Positions 48,246-60,385 of a stretch of DNA of 64,000 nucleotides are shown here, in pieces. The stretch comes from Eudorina sp. 2006-703-Eu-15 (lineage: Eukaryota > Chlorophyta > Chlorophyceae > Chlamydomonadales > Volvocaceae), in contig BDSI01000042.1 in NCBI GenBank assembly GCA_003117195.1, positions 74,986 to 138,985 of the forward strand, given 5' to 3'. Position numbers and translations under genes: made by a program. Every line of letters begins with the position of its first letter. Position 1 is the stretch's first letter. The notes under the pieces were generated by a model that searched no databases, was not told the origin of the DNA, and worked only from the letters and a program-made list of their open reading frames with translations.

Positions 48246-51200
48246 ATGGCCATTCGTTTCGTCCAGTGCCGATCGATTGCATCGCGCCTGCTGGGTGCGC
48301 CGGGAAGCACCTGGCTGCAAAGCGGACCAGCGCTCAGGACCCATGGACGGCGCCAGCTTGCGCCCGCTGCGCAAGCAGCAGCCGTTCGTAAGTAGATTGG
48401 TGAAATTCAATATGTATGCGCTGTTAAAATCATCGCAAGTGCTGTTCGTCAACGACGCTCGCCAACCACAACCGTGCTTGGCATAGCAAGGATAACCATA
48501 TTCCACAGCACCGAAAGCGCGATCTTTAGACTGACGTTGCTACATGTCAACAAAACACCGTTGAATTATTGTTCCAGAGGAGGTCGGCACGGTGGCCACT
48601 GGCCGGCCAGAGCTGCCCAAGAACTTCGAGTCCAACACGGCAGAGGAGCGCATCTACAAGTGGTGAGCACGGCGCACCCGCACCCCGGAGCAGGCCACCC
48701 TGGGGGGTTGGTACGGTGCAGCAGGGCCTTGGAGAGAGGTTGCGAGTTGCTTTCACCTCCCGTGTGTGAACCTCACCAACCTCAAGGGTCAGGACATGGG
48801 TGGATCCCGACGGCAGGATCCGCTAACCCCCCTTCCCTTGCCCCACAAAGCGCATTCCAGTCGCAACTGCGAAGCTCCCGCTGGGCCCATCCCTGGCCGC
48901 ACCCCCGCTCTCCCTTTCCCCCCTCCCTGGCCCGCAGGTGGGAGTCCCGCGGCTACTTCCAACCCGACCTGAACGCGCCCGGGGAGCCCTTCACCATCTC
49001 CATGCCGCCGCCCAACGTCACGGGAAAGCTGCACATGGGGCACGCCATGTTCGCCACGCTGCAGGTACGACATCCATGTACGATGGGGTTGTACGGGTAT
49101 GCCCACGTGCTGTTGCTGTCATTTCACGCGGGTCGGCGAGGCGGTAATCTTGAACCTCAGGGCCTCCAGGGGGGTTAAATTGAAAAAAATAAATAAACCC
49201 GTAGAACGAACCCGGGCACACCCAGCATAATGCAGTATACTTACGGGGTGCGGTACCTGCAGAGCAAACGAAAAGATAGAGACTGCGCGCGGGCGCGGGG
49301 CGGCGCGGCCGTGCTGCCGCAGTGCCACAACAAGCAAACTGCGAACCCAACCCAACCCGGAAAGGACAGATACGTTACCGACCTGTGGTGGTAGACGGAG
49401 TAGCCGCGCCGCGAGCGATGTCCAGGGCCATGGCGATGCAGGGAGGGAAGCCGAGGAACGGAGTGAGCGAGGGTGGCAACGATTGCGAAGAATGACAAAA
49501 GCAAACATCAGAAAGAAGGCAGTATGCGAGAATGGCGGGGCGGCAGCGCGGCGCGAAAGAGGACAGGGCGGACGAGGGGAAGCGGGATATGGGACGGGGA
49601 CGGGAGGCGGTACGACATGTACGGCATGTACGACAGGGGGAGTAAGCATGGGGCAGGGACACGGGAACGGACGACCGGGTGGCGGGCCACGTTCGGGATA
49701 TGGCTCCCCACCGTGCCCGGTCGTAGCGGGGCAGCCCCTGCATGTGGGGTGCCGCGTGGTGGCGCGCCTAGGGCGGTCGGGCGGGCTGCGATGGGTACGT
49801 GAGGTGCGGGGTGAGGTGGCGCGGGGGGGGGGAGAGAGGGGCGGGGAGGCGAAGACGTCGTAACGGTTACAGGTGGGGGGGGGCCGACACGGCCGGGCCG
49901 GCCCGGAGGCCGCGCGCCGGAGGGCACTCTCACACGAAACCCGACGCCGGCCCGGAGGGCATACGCGAGCGAAACCCAGCAGGGGCCCGAAGCCGACCCG
50001 CGCCGTCACACAGACCCACGCCGTCACACAGCAGCGCCCGTTGGAACATTGAGGGGATAGCCGCCGACGCCCCGCTGGTGCGGGGGCGAAGGAGCGGGCG
50101 GTCAGGGGCCGGGGGCGGGCGGGGCGGCGGGGGGATTGCGCAGGTGGGTGTGGACGACCGCCAGCATATCCTTGTGGGTGGAGCGTCGCGCGAAGTAGAA
50201 GGTCTGGGGGACGGCCGCCAGCAGGTGGACGAACTGGGCGAGGAGGTGCTTGCGCGGGTAGCCTTGGGCAACGAGGGCGCGGATGAGGAGGGCGATTTCG
50301 GCACAGAAATTATCGGGGCAGGAGATGACCCGCCGAAGGCGGTGGAACTGGCCCGTGAAGATGTGGGGTGGGGTGGGGTCCATCTCACGGCGTTCACGTG
50401 TGTGTAGCCATCTGGGTCGGGTCGGCGGCTACAGGTCCCCGCGCTCCGTACAGTTGGGACTGACAGGAGATGGGCCAGCCATTGCCAGGTGGTGGACCGT
50501 CAGCGTCTGGCCCCGCGGTGAAGCGGTCTGATCGGAGCCCGCCTGGAATTTCAACCCACACCCTCCCTCCCTCCCTCCCTGCCCCCTCAGGACATCATGA
50601 TCCGTCACGCCCGCATGACCGGCCGCAAGGCGCTGTGGCTGCCGGGGACGGACCACGCGGGTATCGCCACTCAGGTACCGCTCCGGGGCCCACCCTTGAC
50701 ACCCACCGGCCTGGGTTGCCTGCCTGTGCAGGAGGGTGGGCCCAGGGCCCCGGGGGGTGGAGTCTGCAGCAGCAAACGGCGCACAAAGGAACTCTGGCCC
50801 CCAACTGCCGCCTCGCTCTCTGCCTGCTGCCCGACTGTCAATGCTTCTGCTGTGGCGCCCCGCACCTGCGAATCCGCAACGCATTTGCCTCCGCAGTCCT
50901 CCGGCTCACTGCCCCGGGCAGTCGGCGCAGCCCCTGTCGGGTGTCACCCGCGCGGTGCCTGTATGACCTGTCTCCTGCCCCTGCTCCCGCACTCTTACAC
51001 CCCCAACAACCCCTCCAACAACCCCCACACCCACACCCGCACTCGCACGCAGAGCGTCGTAGAGAAGATGCTCGCCAAGGAGGGCACCTCACGTCTGCAG
51101 CTGGGGCGGGAGGAGTTCACCCGCCGGGTGTGGCAGTGGAAGGAGGAGTGAGTGCGCCGCCGAAGGGAGCTGCGCATGCGTCTTTGTGTGTGTGGGGGGG

Positions 51201-53127
51201 GGATTGGCAATATGATTAAGATACCCGGGAGGGCCGTGTGCAGATGTAAGTCGAGATGTAAGTGTCATACTCGGGATTGAGATGGGGTGTGGAGAAAGCT
51301 CGTCCTCCCCCGAACCAACGTACACGGGTCCGTGGTACGGCCGGCCGCAGGTACGGCGGCTTCATCACCAACCAGCTCCGTCGCCTCGGGGCCAGCTGCG
51401 ACTGGAGCCGGGAGAGGTTCACTCTGGACGAGGGCCTGTCCGGTAAGTAATTCGAGCGTGTTGTACGACGTTTGTACGGAGGGGCGTCATCCGTGAGGGC
51501 GTCGTGCGTAAGAGGGCGGGGCCCCCGGTGCAGCTGGGGGCGGCTGGGGACCTCGGATCTCGACCACCGGGAGGAATGGGGGTTGGGGGGGGTGTCGGGA
51601 TCTCCTCCGCCGGGAGTTAACGCCGCGGACTGCAACACCCCAGGGCACTCCAGTCTGGCTTGTCGCGCAGCCGGGGCAGCCCTTGATTTGGGACATGAAC
51701 GGCCCGGGACGAGGTGGGGCGGGATCCTTGGATGCCGTCTACAGGGGGGGTCATGGATGACGTAAGCGACCCTGCCCTCGCCCCGGGAGGGGAGTAAAAG
51801 GAAATGGGTAACATATTCAAACTACGTTGCTGCCAGAGCAAAAAGGGTGTTTCAATCGCCCCCCGGATGCGCAGACGCCGTGGCGGAGGCCTTCGTGCGG
51901 CTGTACGACAAGGGCCTCATCTACCGGGGCCAGTATATGGTCAACTGGAGCCCGGCGCTGCGTACGGCAGTGTCCGATCTGGAGGTGGAGTACGGCGAGG
52001 AGTCGGGCAGCTTGTTCTACTTCAAGTGAGGCGTGTCGGTGCAGGGCGGGAGGCGGGGTGTAGCGAGGGGCAGAGGGGGCAGGACATTGCCAGCCGAGGC
52101 GAACTAAGCTGAGTGGCGGGGAGGGACGGGGCGGGCCGGTCACTGGGTACTGGGCACCAACCGCGGGAGGGGGAAGGGGAAAGCGCTCTGCACATTTTCA
52201 GGAGTCAAACGATAGGAGGAAGGAAGGAGGCCAGCATGACGCGGCCAGAGTTGGCGTGATCCGAGCGGGGAGGGGCGGAGGAAATGGGAGGTGCCGGTCG
52301 TGGGCCTGTCCCGCGGGCGCCCCGAGGGGTGATGGCTCCCTCCTGGGGCACCCCACGGAGAGCTTGCCGGCAGCGGCGGCACGGAATTCGCCGACAACTG
52401 CACGCCTCCCCGGGAGGGAGCTAGCCCTGAGCCGCGGAAGCCATCTTCCAACCTCCCGGCTTCATGCCGCGGTTGGATGCCGCCTGCCTGCGCCCTCGGC
52501 TGGGTTCGTGGGCGCTGTCACCTCCGCCCACCAGGTCGGAGTAGGGTGCTGGTCGGAGCAGTGAGCGCAGGCCCGCTCCCATCTTCCTTCTTTCCCTACG
52601 TGGCACATTGGCACTCCGCCAGCCTCCAGGTAGTGCTCACTCGGATGTGTGCGGTATCACCGGCCCCTCCTCCTTCCCCATCGTGGCCCCCGACCCCAGT
52701 CTCTTAACCCCTCCCTTTGCCCACCGTCCCCTCCGTCCCCCGCCCCCCCCCCCGGTCAGGTACCCCGTGGCGGACAGCCCGGAGGGGGAGTACCTGCCCG
52801 TCGCCACCACGCGCCCCGAAACCATCCTGGGCGATACGGCAGTGGCGGTGCACCCGGAGGACGAGCGCTACAAGTACGACAGCGGGACCGCGAGCTGGAT
52901 CGGAATCGGGGTTGGCAGAGAACGGAAAGACAGAAGGAAGGGGGAGAGGAATATGTTTTTTGGTGGAGCCCAACGGAACCCTACACGGGGGATAGCTGAG
53001 CGGCCGGCCGGCCGTTGGGAGGGCTGCCGGGTGCGGTGTGGATCCAGCGGCGGGGGAATGTAGATGTCGGCGCACCAGCACTGGTGGTGGGACCGGCCAT
53101 GCGATCAGAATTCACCACGCGCCGCCC

Positions 53128-53166
<39 letters not shown>

Positions 53167-56100
53167 CGCCTGCTTAGGTAACACACACACCCACGACGTG
53201 TACGAGCATGTCTACCCATCTCCAAGGCCCCTAACCCCCTCCCCCCCCTCCCCTAACCCCCTCCCCCTCTGGTCCCCCTCCCCCTCCGGGCCCCCCTCCC
53301 CTCCCCCCCCCTGCCAGGCACCTGATTGGTCGGCAGTGCGAGGTGCCCATGAGCGGGGGCCGCCGCATCCCCATCATCGGGGACGAGTACGTGGACCGGG
53401 AGTTCGGGACTGGCGCGCTCAAGGTCACCCCGGGTGGGTCGCTGGCGGCGCCAGGGAGGGGAGGGAGCCTGGGAGGGGAGGGCCGGGTGCTGCTGTGGCG
53501 ATGGCGATGGTGGTGGCGCTGGCAGGCTCTCGGAGGGGGGGCCCAAGGCAGGGGGCAATGCGGGGGGGCGAGGGGTCAATCGTGCAGGGTTCAAGAAGGG
53601 TTTGTTGGGAGTCCGAGGACGGGGCCCAGCGCTTGGGACGGGGGCGAGCGATCAGACCGGTGGCGGCCAACGCCAACGTGGTGACCTCCCGGGCCGCCTC
53701 CCGCTGCGGCCCTGGCGCTGCCTGCTCAAACACCCAAGGGGGGAAGCCGTCCCGGAGCACGAGGCGGCCGCACCCGCCCCTCCCCGCGCAGCGTGTCCTG
53801 CCGCCTTGCGGAGATGCGGACCCCCCTTGGCCCGGCACTGCACCTCGTCCCTCACGTGCTGTGCTGTGGTGCTGACATCCGCATCTACGGTACACGTCCG
53901 CACACCTCATGATCCGCATCCCGGGTCGTCCTGTCGTGTCGTGTCGGTGCACCATCTGCATCACCGCCACCAACACCACCACCACCGCCAGGTCACGACG
54001 TGAACGACTACGAGATCGGCAAGCGGTGCTCGCTGCCCATCATCAACATCATGAACAAGGACGCGACGCTCAACGGTGCGGCGGGCAAGTACGCGGGCCT
54101 GGAGCGGTTCGCGGCCCGCAAGGCGCTGTGGGCGGACATGGAGGCGGCGGGGCTGGCTCTCAAGAAGGAGCCCCACACATCCCGGTGAGAGGAGGAGGAG
54201 GGGGAGGAGGAGGGGGAGAAGGAGGGGTGGCGGAGTGCATGTGCACGGGGCTGGGCCTGGGGATGGGCGATGGTGTGCGGGCGGGGAAGGAGTGGGGTGG
54301 GCACGTGTGGGAGGGGAAGGTGGGTCTAGGTTTCGAGCCACCGGGTCAAGGAGCAGCACCCTAACCCTCGCCGGCAGGTGCCGGGTGCAGCACCCAAGGT
54401 ACGGTACGGTACTACAGCCGATGCGGCGTACGGCGTACGGCAGGGTTCGTCAGTCCGGTCCGCAACCTGCCGATGTGCCTTGCCCCCTCTGCCGGGTCCG
54501 TTTCGAGTTTCTTTCTCTTTGATCAATTCAGCCCCCTCTGCCTGGACTCTGACCCCCCGACTACACCCAATCGAGCTTAAGGTAACCTACCCCCGAGCCT
54601 AATCGAATCGAACCGAATCGATTGAACCGAACCGAGCTCGAGCTCGACCTGACATCCGACCTGCTGCCTCCCCCCCTCCCCCCCCCCGCTCCCCTGCTTG
54701 TGCCGCCGCCTTATCCTCCTGCTCAGTGTGCCCCGGAGTCAGCGCAGCGGTGAGGTGATCGAGCCGCTGGTCAGCGAGCAGTGGTTCGTGCGCATGGGCC
54801 CCCTCGCCACCCCGGCCCTGGCGGCGGTGGCCGACGGCCGCATCTCCATCATGCCCGAGCGCTTCGCCAAGACCTACAACAACTGGCTGGAGAACATCAA
54901 GGTGCGGCTCCCCCGTCGTGATCGTGATCCAGAGCACCAGGGAGGGGGACCCCTAGGGATCCCACTTCCCTGCTGTGCTGCGCGAGGCACATCGTCAGGC
55001 CGCTAGACCGGGGGTGCAAAACGAAACCACCCGCTCTCTTCAGCGGGTTCGGAGATACACATTCTGGACAGTATCCCCCCCCTCCCCAACACCTAGGCAG
55101 CAGCGCAGTATGTTGATGTGTACCAATTTCCTATTACCGCCACCACCTTACCTCACTACTTTGTTAAGGTTGACCAGCTCGCTGAACCGCACCTCGGCCC
55201 CGTTCGCCCCCATGCCCATGGGCATAATATATATTATGTGTATACATGTATATATATTATTATTAGGATGTTATATATATATATATATTATGTGTATATA
55301 TATTATGTGTATATACATATATTATTTACATAATATATATTATGTGTATATATCCAATATCCCCCTTCCCCTTCCCCGCTGGCCCCCCCCCCCCCCCCCG
55401 CGCTGCCCCTCAGGACTGGTGCATCAGCCGGCAGCTGTGGTGGGGCCACCGCATCCCCGTCTGGTACGTGTTCCCCTCCGCGGAGGCGGCCGCGGGGGCC
55501 CCCGAGGGGCGGGGCGACACCTTCGTGGTGGCGCGCAGTGAGGCGGAGGCGAGGCGGCTGGCGGAGGAGCGCCACGGGCCGGGGGTGGTGCTGCGCCAGG
55601 TGGGGTGGGGGAGGGCTGAGGAGGGGGGCAGTGGGGAGGGGAAAGGGAAGTGCGGGGATTGAGGAGGGGGTGACGGCCGGCGGGTGAGGTGGGCGGGTAG
55701 GAGCGGGACGGGGCGAGGGCTGCAGACCGGGCGATGAGGCCAGGAACTTGGATTGCTCGGGAGCGGTCGTTGGTCGGTTGGGGATACCGGGTTCTAGTCG
55801 TTGGTCAGTTGGAACACCGTGGTTGTAAGGTGGTTGTTAGCTGGTTAGGACCCTGTCCATCCGTCACACACACACACACTCCGATGCTTTCTCCCCCCTT
55901 CCACGAACACACACGCAACGCCGCCCCCAACCCCCCCAGGAGGAGGACGTGTTGGACACCTGGTTCAGCAGCGGTCTGTGGCCCTTCAGCACACTGGGCT
56001 GGCCGCGCACCGATGCCCCCGACTACAAGACCTTCTACCCAACCCAGGTAGGGGGGTCGTGTGCAGGGCCCAGGGAGGGTCCTGGGGCAGGGACAGGGGC

Positions 56101-59100
56101 GGGGGGCTTATGGGAGAAAGGGGCAGGCTGGGGCCAGGCGTCCTGGCTGTCCGGTCCGCAACCTGGCCTGCAGCTCTGCTTGGGTGCATGCTTGGGTGCA
56201 CAAGTGTCTCGGGGGCGGGGAGGGGGGGAGGGCGGTGGGCGCTTCGCGGAGACGTCGTGATGAGGGCGGCAGGGGTGCTCACGGGGTTCCAGACACCCGT
56301 ATATGGATCTGGATCCGGATCTGGATCTTAACCTGTGTCTGTGCCCGGATCTCCGTGGATCCGTTGGTGGACTGGACTGGACTGCCCTGCCCTCCGCCCC
56401 CCCAGATGATGGAGACGGGCCACGACATCCTGTTCTTTTGGGTGGCTCGGATGATCATGATGGGGCTGGAGTTCACGGGACAGGCGCCCTTCTCCACCAT
56501 CTACCTGCACGGACTGGTGGGTGGGTGGGTGGGTGGGTGTGGTACGGGACGCTCTGTGATAATTACCTTTTTAAGTCTTGTGGTAGGGTTTACGACGGGG
56601 GTGTCAGCAAGAGCAAGGGGCTGCAGTGTTTCGGAGCAACGCGGGCGTGCGGTCGCGTCACGGTTGGCAAGGGCCTCGGTGAGGGCTTGCGTGGTGGTAC
56701 GACGGAGGTACGACTGACCAACCGACAACCGATCGTCGTACAGGTCCGTGACGAGAAGGGCCGCAAGATGTCCAAGTCGCTGGGCAATGTGGTGGATCCG
56801 CTGGACACCATCGCACAGTACGGCACTGACGCGCTGAGGTTCACCCTGGCAACGGGTGAGGACCGGTCGAGGGTGGCTGTGCAGCCAAGAAACCCTAAGC
56901 CCAACCCAAACCAGTTACCAATAGGTACTTGCCAGGACGACCTGCAAAAGATATTGCATCATTACAGCAATGGAACAAGGGAGCCGGGGTATGCGTGTAT
57001 GTGTGTGTGGGGGTGGGGGGGAGGAAATGGTCGGGTGTGCTTTTGTGGGCCGCGAAGCGAGGCGATATCCGCGCCGTACAAAAGCAAACGACCTGTGCGT
57101 CTCGTGCTGCAGGCACGTCTGTGGGCCAGGACCTGAACCTCTCCCTGGAGCGCGTCACTGCATCACGCAACTTCACCAACAAGCTGTGGAACGCGGGCAA
57201 GTTCGTGCTGTTCAACCTGGACAAGGTGGGGGGACCGGAGGGGGGGCCGGGGCCGAGGGGAAGGCGGGGGCGAGGGGGGGGCCACGGAGGCACGAGGCGG
57301 GGCCGTGGGGCTGAGGTTGGTGGGGCTAAATGACGTGGCGGCGACAGGGATGCGGGTGAGGGACCGGGTACCGACACGGGAGGGCCATGCACCAAAACCG
57401 GATCCAGATCCAGGTCGTATCTGCCCCGCGCTCCTCACGGGAATGCCACTGGCGGGCTGTGGAGCGCTCACCCTCACTTCTCCTCTGCAGCCGAGCATCC
57501 CCCGTCCCTCCCCCCTCCCTCCCTGCCCCTCTTCCCTCCCTTCAGGTCAGCGAGTCGGAGTGGGAGGCCCTCCGGGGCGTGTCCCTCAGCTCCCCGGACG
57601 ACCTACAGCGGCTGCCGCTGGTGGAGCGCTGGATCGTCAGCCTGCTGCACCAGGTAGGGGTGTGTGGGTATGTGGGGGGGTGGGGGTTTGGGGGGCGTGC
57701 TGGGAGGCCCAGGGCGTGACCGGCCGGGGAATAAGCAGCCCATGGTGGTAGACCTTGGCTTTGTGCTGTCAGGTACGGCATCTGTTTCCAACACTGCACT
57801 GTGTTTTGCCGCACTCTCCTGCCTTCCCTCCGTTCCCCGCCCTCTCCGCCCGGCCGGTCAGACCGTGGACGAGGTCAGCGAGCGGTACGACAAGTACGAC
57901 TACAATGCAGCGGGCATCACGGCGTACAACTTCTTGTGGGACGAGTTCGCGGACTGGGCCATTGAGGCGTCCAAGGTGAGGGCCTGACCTTGGGGCGGGG
58001 GGAGGGAGGGAGGAGGGAAGGGGAAGGGGAAGAGGGAGGATTACATTGGGAGGTGGGGAGGTGGGGAGGGACATGGGCCGGATTGCCGGTGTGTGGTGGG
58101 GCGGGTCGCGGGTGCCGGTCATCGTGGCCGCAGCAGCATCAAATGTTTGGGAGGCGGGGGGCCCCTCGGTCTGGGGCTGGATGCGGGCCTCCGACCTGGA
58201 CTCGGACAGGCAGGCAGGGTGCTGAGCTGCCAGGCTGGCGGGGTGGCGGGGCGGTCCCAAACCGGATGCGCTGCGCCAGTGGGGTGCGCCAGTGTGGCGA
58301 CAACGACCGTACTGCGGGAATGGGTCTGGTTGCGACCCGGCCGCGCTAGCCGCCCTGGCCGCCCTCGACATCTTCCTGCCTCGCCCCCTGCGCCTCCCTG
58401 CCCCCCTCCGCCCCTGTAGACCCGGACCTACGGCGGCGACGCCGCCGCCCAGGCCGCCAGCCGCGCCACCCTGGTGTACGTGTTTGAGTCGGTGCTGCGG
58501 CTGCTGCACCCCTTCATGCCCTTCGTCACGGAGGAGCTCTGGCAGGCGCTGCCGCACCGAGGTTAGGTGTGAGGCGACGTGACGTGACGTGACGTGACGT
58601 CCGGCCTCTGCGCCCGGGAGGGTCAGAGGGGGTCGGGGGGCCGGAGGGGGGCTGACCGCGGAGGAGCTTTGGAGGTTTGCGGTCCAGGGGGGGAGGGGGG
58701 CAGATGCGGATGGCGGCTGTCGGTAGTTTGGGACAGGTCGGTGGGGCTGGGCGGGTGCTGCCCACCGTACCAGGTCTGCCAACGGCCGCCATCAACCCCT
58801 TCTCGACCTTCCTGACCCCCTACCGGCCCTAAAGTATATATATGTATGCCTACCAATTTCCTCACACACACACACACACACCCGCCCTATCCACCGGACA
58901 TCCCCCCCGGCAGGTGAGGCGCTGATTGTGGCGCCCTGGCCCACCCGCAGTGCCCCCGTGGACCCGGCGGCCCTGGCCCAGTTCGAGGTGCTCAAGGGCT
59001 GCGTGCGGGCGCTGCGGAACGCCCGAGCCGAGTACAACGTGGAGCCGCAGCGGAAGATTGGGGCCACCCTCGTGGTGGAGGACCCGCAGACCAGGAAGGT

Positions 59101-60385
59101 GGGGGACACGCAGCCGAGGGGGAGACCGGGGCGGGGGTTGGGGCAGGGGTAGGGGTTGGGGTAGGGCGGGGCGGGGCGGGGCGTAATGGGGGGTATAGGA
59201 AATCGGTAGGCGTTGGCGGGTGGCGGGGTAGGGGCTTGATGGGTTTGGTTGGGTCTGGGTTGTGGTCGTCTCAGCGCCGAGTAGGATTCCTGAACCTGGA
59301 GCACCCTCGGCGCCCGTCGCGCCGTCGTCCCGCGCTGGCCTGCCATCGGGTCCTTGGGCCCCCCTCGCCCCGCACCCCGGTTCCTTGCACCCCACACCCT
59401 TCGCCTTCGCCCCGCTACCCTTACGCTGCCCCTGTACTTCTCCACCGCGCCGTCAACTGCGAAATCCTCATGACTGACTGCTCGTCTGCTAATCATCCTG
59501 TACGGTGGCCCAATGGGGTCCCCCCGTCGCACGGGCCCACCACCACCCCCCAGGCCCTGGAGTCGGAGCTGTCGGTGGTGTGCCTGCTGGCCAAGTTGGA
59601 CCCCGCGGCGGTGCGGCTGGTGGGCTCGGCGGCGGAGGCGCAGGCGGATGCCGGGGCCGCCGCCTCGTCCGCCTCCGCCTCGTCCTCCGTGAGCTTGGTG
59701 GTGGGAGAGGGCGTGCAGGTGCTGCTGCCGCTGGCGGGGCTGTTCGACGTCGCCAAGGAGCTGGCCCGGCTGACCAAGCAGAAGGCCAAGCTGGACAAGG
59801 ACCTGGCGGGGGTGCTGGGCCGGCTGAACAACCCGGCGTTCATGGCCAGAGCGTCGCCGGAGGTACGACGACGACGAGGGCGGGGGGCCCCAGGGGCGGG
59901 CGGCGGCGTCGGGTGCATGTGTGGGGGTTTACGGCGGGACCGATTTGTGCGGTGCCTGGGACTAGGGGAGGAGGGAGAGGAGGAGGAGCCTGGGACTAGG
60001 GGAGGGGGATGTTCGGAAGGTGGAAGGCGAGAGAGATGCCCGTGCGCCCCCGTGTGGGTCCTACCGTATCCCGGCCCGCCTGGCCCACCCACGTGGCCCC
60101 GGGTGTCAGTTCCCCACCCCAGCGGGTTCAACTGCCCACCGCGACCCGGGTGTGACTGCATTCCCCTCACGTCCTTCCCCGACTCTGAACCCCGCCCGGA
60201 GGAAACCCCTTTCATCGGCCCCCTCCTCGGGCCCCCTCCTGAGCCCTGACCCTCTCCCCTCCCCCGACACCCCTCAGTACGTGGAGGAGGCACGCGGCCA
60301 GGAGCGGGAGGCCCGGGAGAAGTTGGCGCTAGTGGAGCAGAAGATCGCCCAGGTGGCTGCGCTCAAGGCCAGTGCGGCCGCGTGA
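48246..60385 (+). CDS. VARS: valyl-tRNA synthetase, organelle-targeted
   Basis: Twenty-two exons: 48246-48387, 48578-48662, 48938-49064, 50591-50674, 51053-51147, 51351-51442, 51875-52025, 52760-52873, 53318-53433, 53992-54184, 54727-54901, 55414-55599, 55940-56047, 56406-56516, 56744-56855, 57113-57225, 57546-57653, 57862-57975, 58420-58561, 58914-59098, 59554-59862, 60278-60385. All phases close; 989 residues. Residues 1-48 are Arg/Ala/Gln-rich without acidic residues, like a mitochondrial or plastid presequence. Then come [14 protein letters not shown] with the HIGH-type motif (108-111), [26 protein letters not shown], the CP1 editing region with [20 protein letters not shown], and [20 protein letters not shown]. 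The C-terminal half holds [36 protein letters not shown] at 601-605, an anticodon-binding domain and a C-terminal coiled-coil arm. It charges tRNA-Val with valine and edits mischarged threonine. Size and coiled-coil arm are bacterial-like, fitting an organellar or dual-targeted enzyme. Confidence 0.96.
49165..50400 (-). mobile_element. Penelope-like retroelement fragment in ValRS intron 3
   Basis: On the minus strand, 50102-50383 encodes [20 protein letters not shown] and [20 protein letters not shown], the arrangement found at the end of Penelope-like and related reverse transcriptases (RRIRR, then a conserved Cys/Ser, then RGYP). The preceding RT core is absent, so the copy is 5'-truncated at about 50390. 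Downstream sequence is open for long stretches but I recognise no GIY-YIG domain. It ends at the A/T-rich repeat at 49171-49214, taken as its 3' end. The 1.5-kb intron is the longest in the gene, as expected from an insertion. Confidence 0.55.
49171..49214 (-). repeat. dispersed repeat, presumed retroelement 3' end (second copy)
   Basis: The reverse complement matches 4230-4272 almost base for base (CCGGGTTCGTTCT, then CGGGTTTATTTATTTTT, then CAATTTAACC). It marks the downstream edge of the Penelope-like fragment in ValRS intron 3. Confidence 0.7.
51794..51840 (-). repeat. dispersed intronic element, copy 4
   Basis: On the minus strand this reads TGCTCTGGCAGCAACGTAG, then TTTGAATATGTTACCC and ATTTCCTTTTACTC. 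It lies antisense in ValRS intron 6, only about 35 bp from the exon 7 acceptor. It is the most diverged of the long copies. Confidence 0.7.
53129..53164. repeat. (AC)n microsatellite in ValRS intron 8
   Basis: About 18 AC units, with a second short run at about 53180. Twenty bases further on, GAGCATGTCTACCCATCTCC at 53203-53222 weakly resembles the 3' half of the dispersed intronic element. Confidence 0.9.
55094..55136 (+). repeat. dispersed intronic element, copy 5
   Basis: Reads TAGGCAGCAGCGCAGTATG, then TTGATGTGTACCAATTTCC and TATTACC. It lies in ValRS intron 11, in the sense of the gene, about 280 bp before exon 12. Confidence 0.75.
55223..55350. repeat. A/T-rich (TATA / TATTATGTG) microsatellite
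   Basis: About 128 bp composed nearly entirely of A and T, with repeated ATATATTATGTGTATA words, lie in ValRS intron 11. They contrast sharply with a genome background of well over 60 percent GC. The words are self-complementary, so extrusion as a cruciform is plausible. A C-tract follows just before the exon 12 acceptor. Confidence 0.93.
58841..58862 (+). repeat. partial match to dispersed intronic element
   Basis: TATGTATGCCTACCAATTTCC followed by a CA run lies in ValRS intron 19, about 50 bp before the exon 20 acceptor. Only the 3' half of the element is present. A reversed partial match (TATAGGAAATCGGTAGGC) occurs at 59194-59211 in the next intron. Confidence 0.45.

Noticed and set aside
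49119..50027. 302-codon minus-strand ORF in ValRS intron 3
   Set aside because: Proline/arginine-rich with no recognisable domain; treated as non-coding part of the retroelement fragment or its flank.
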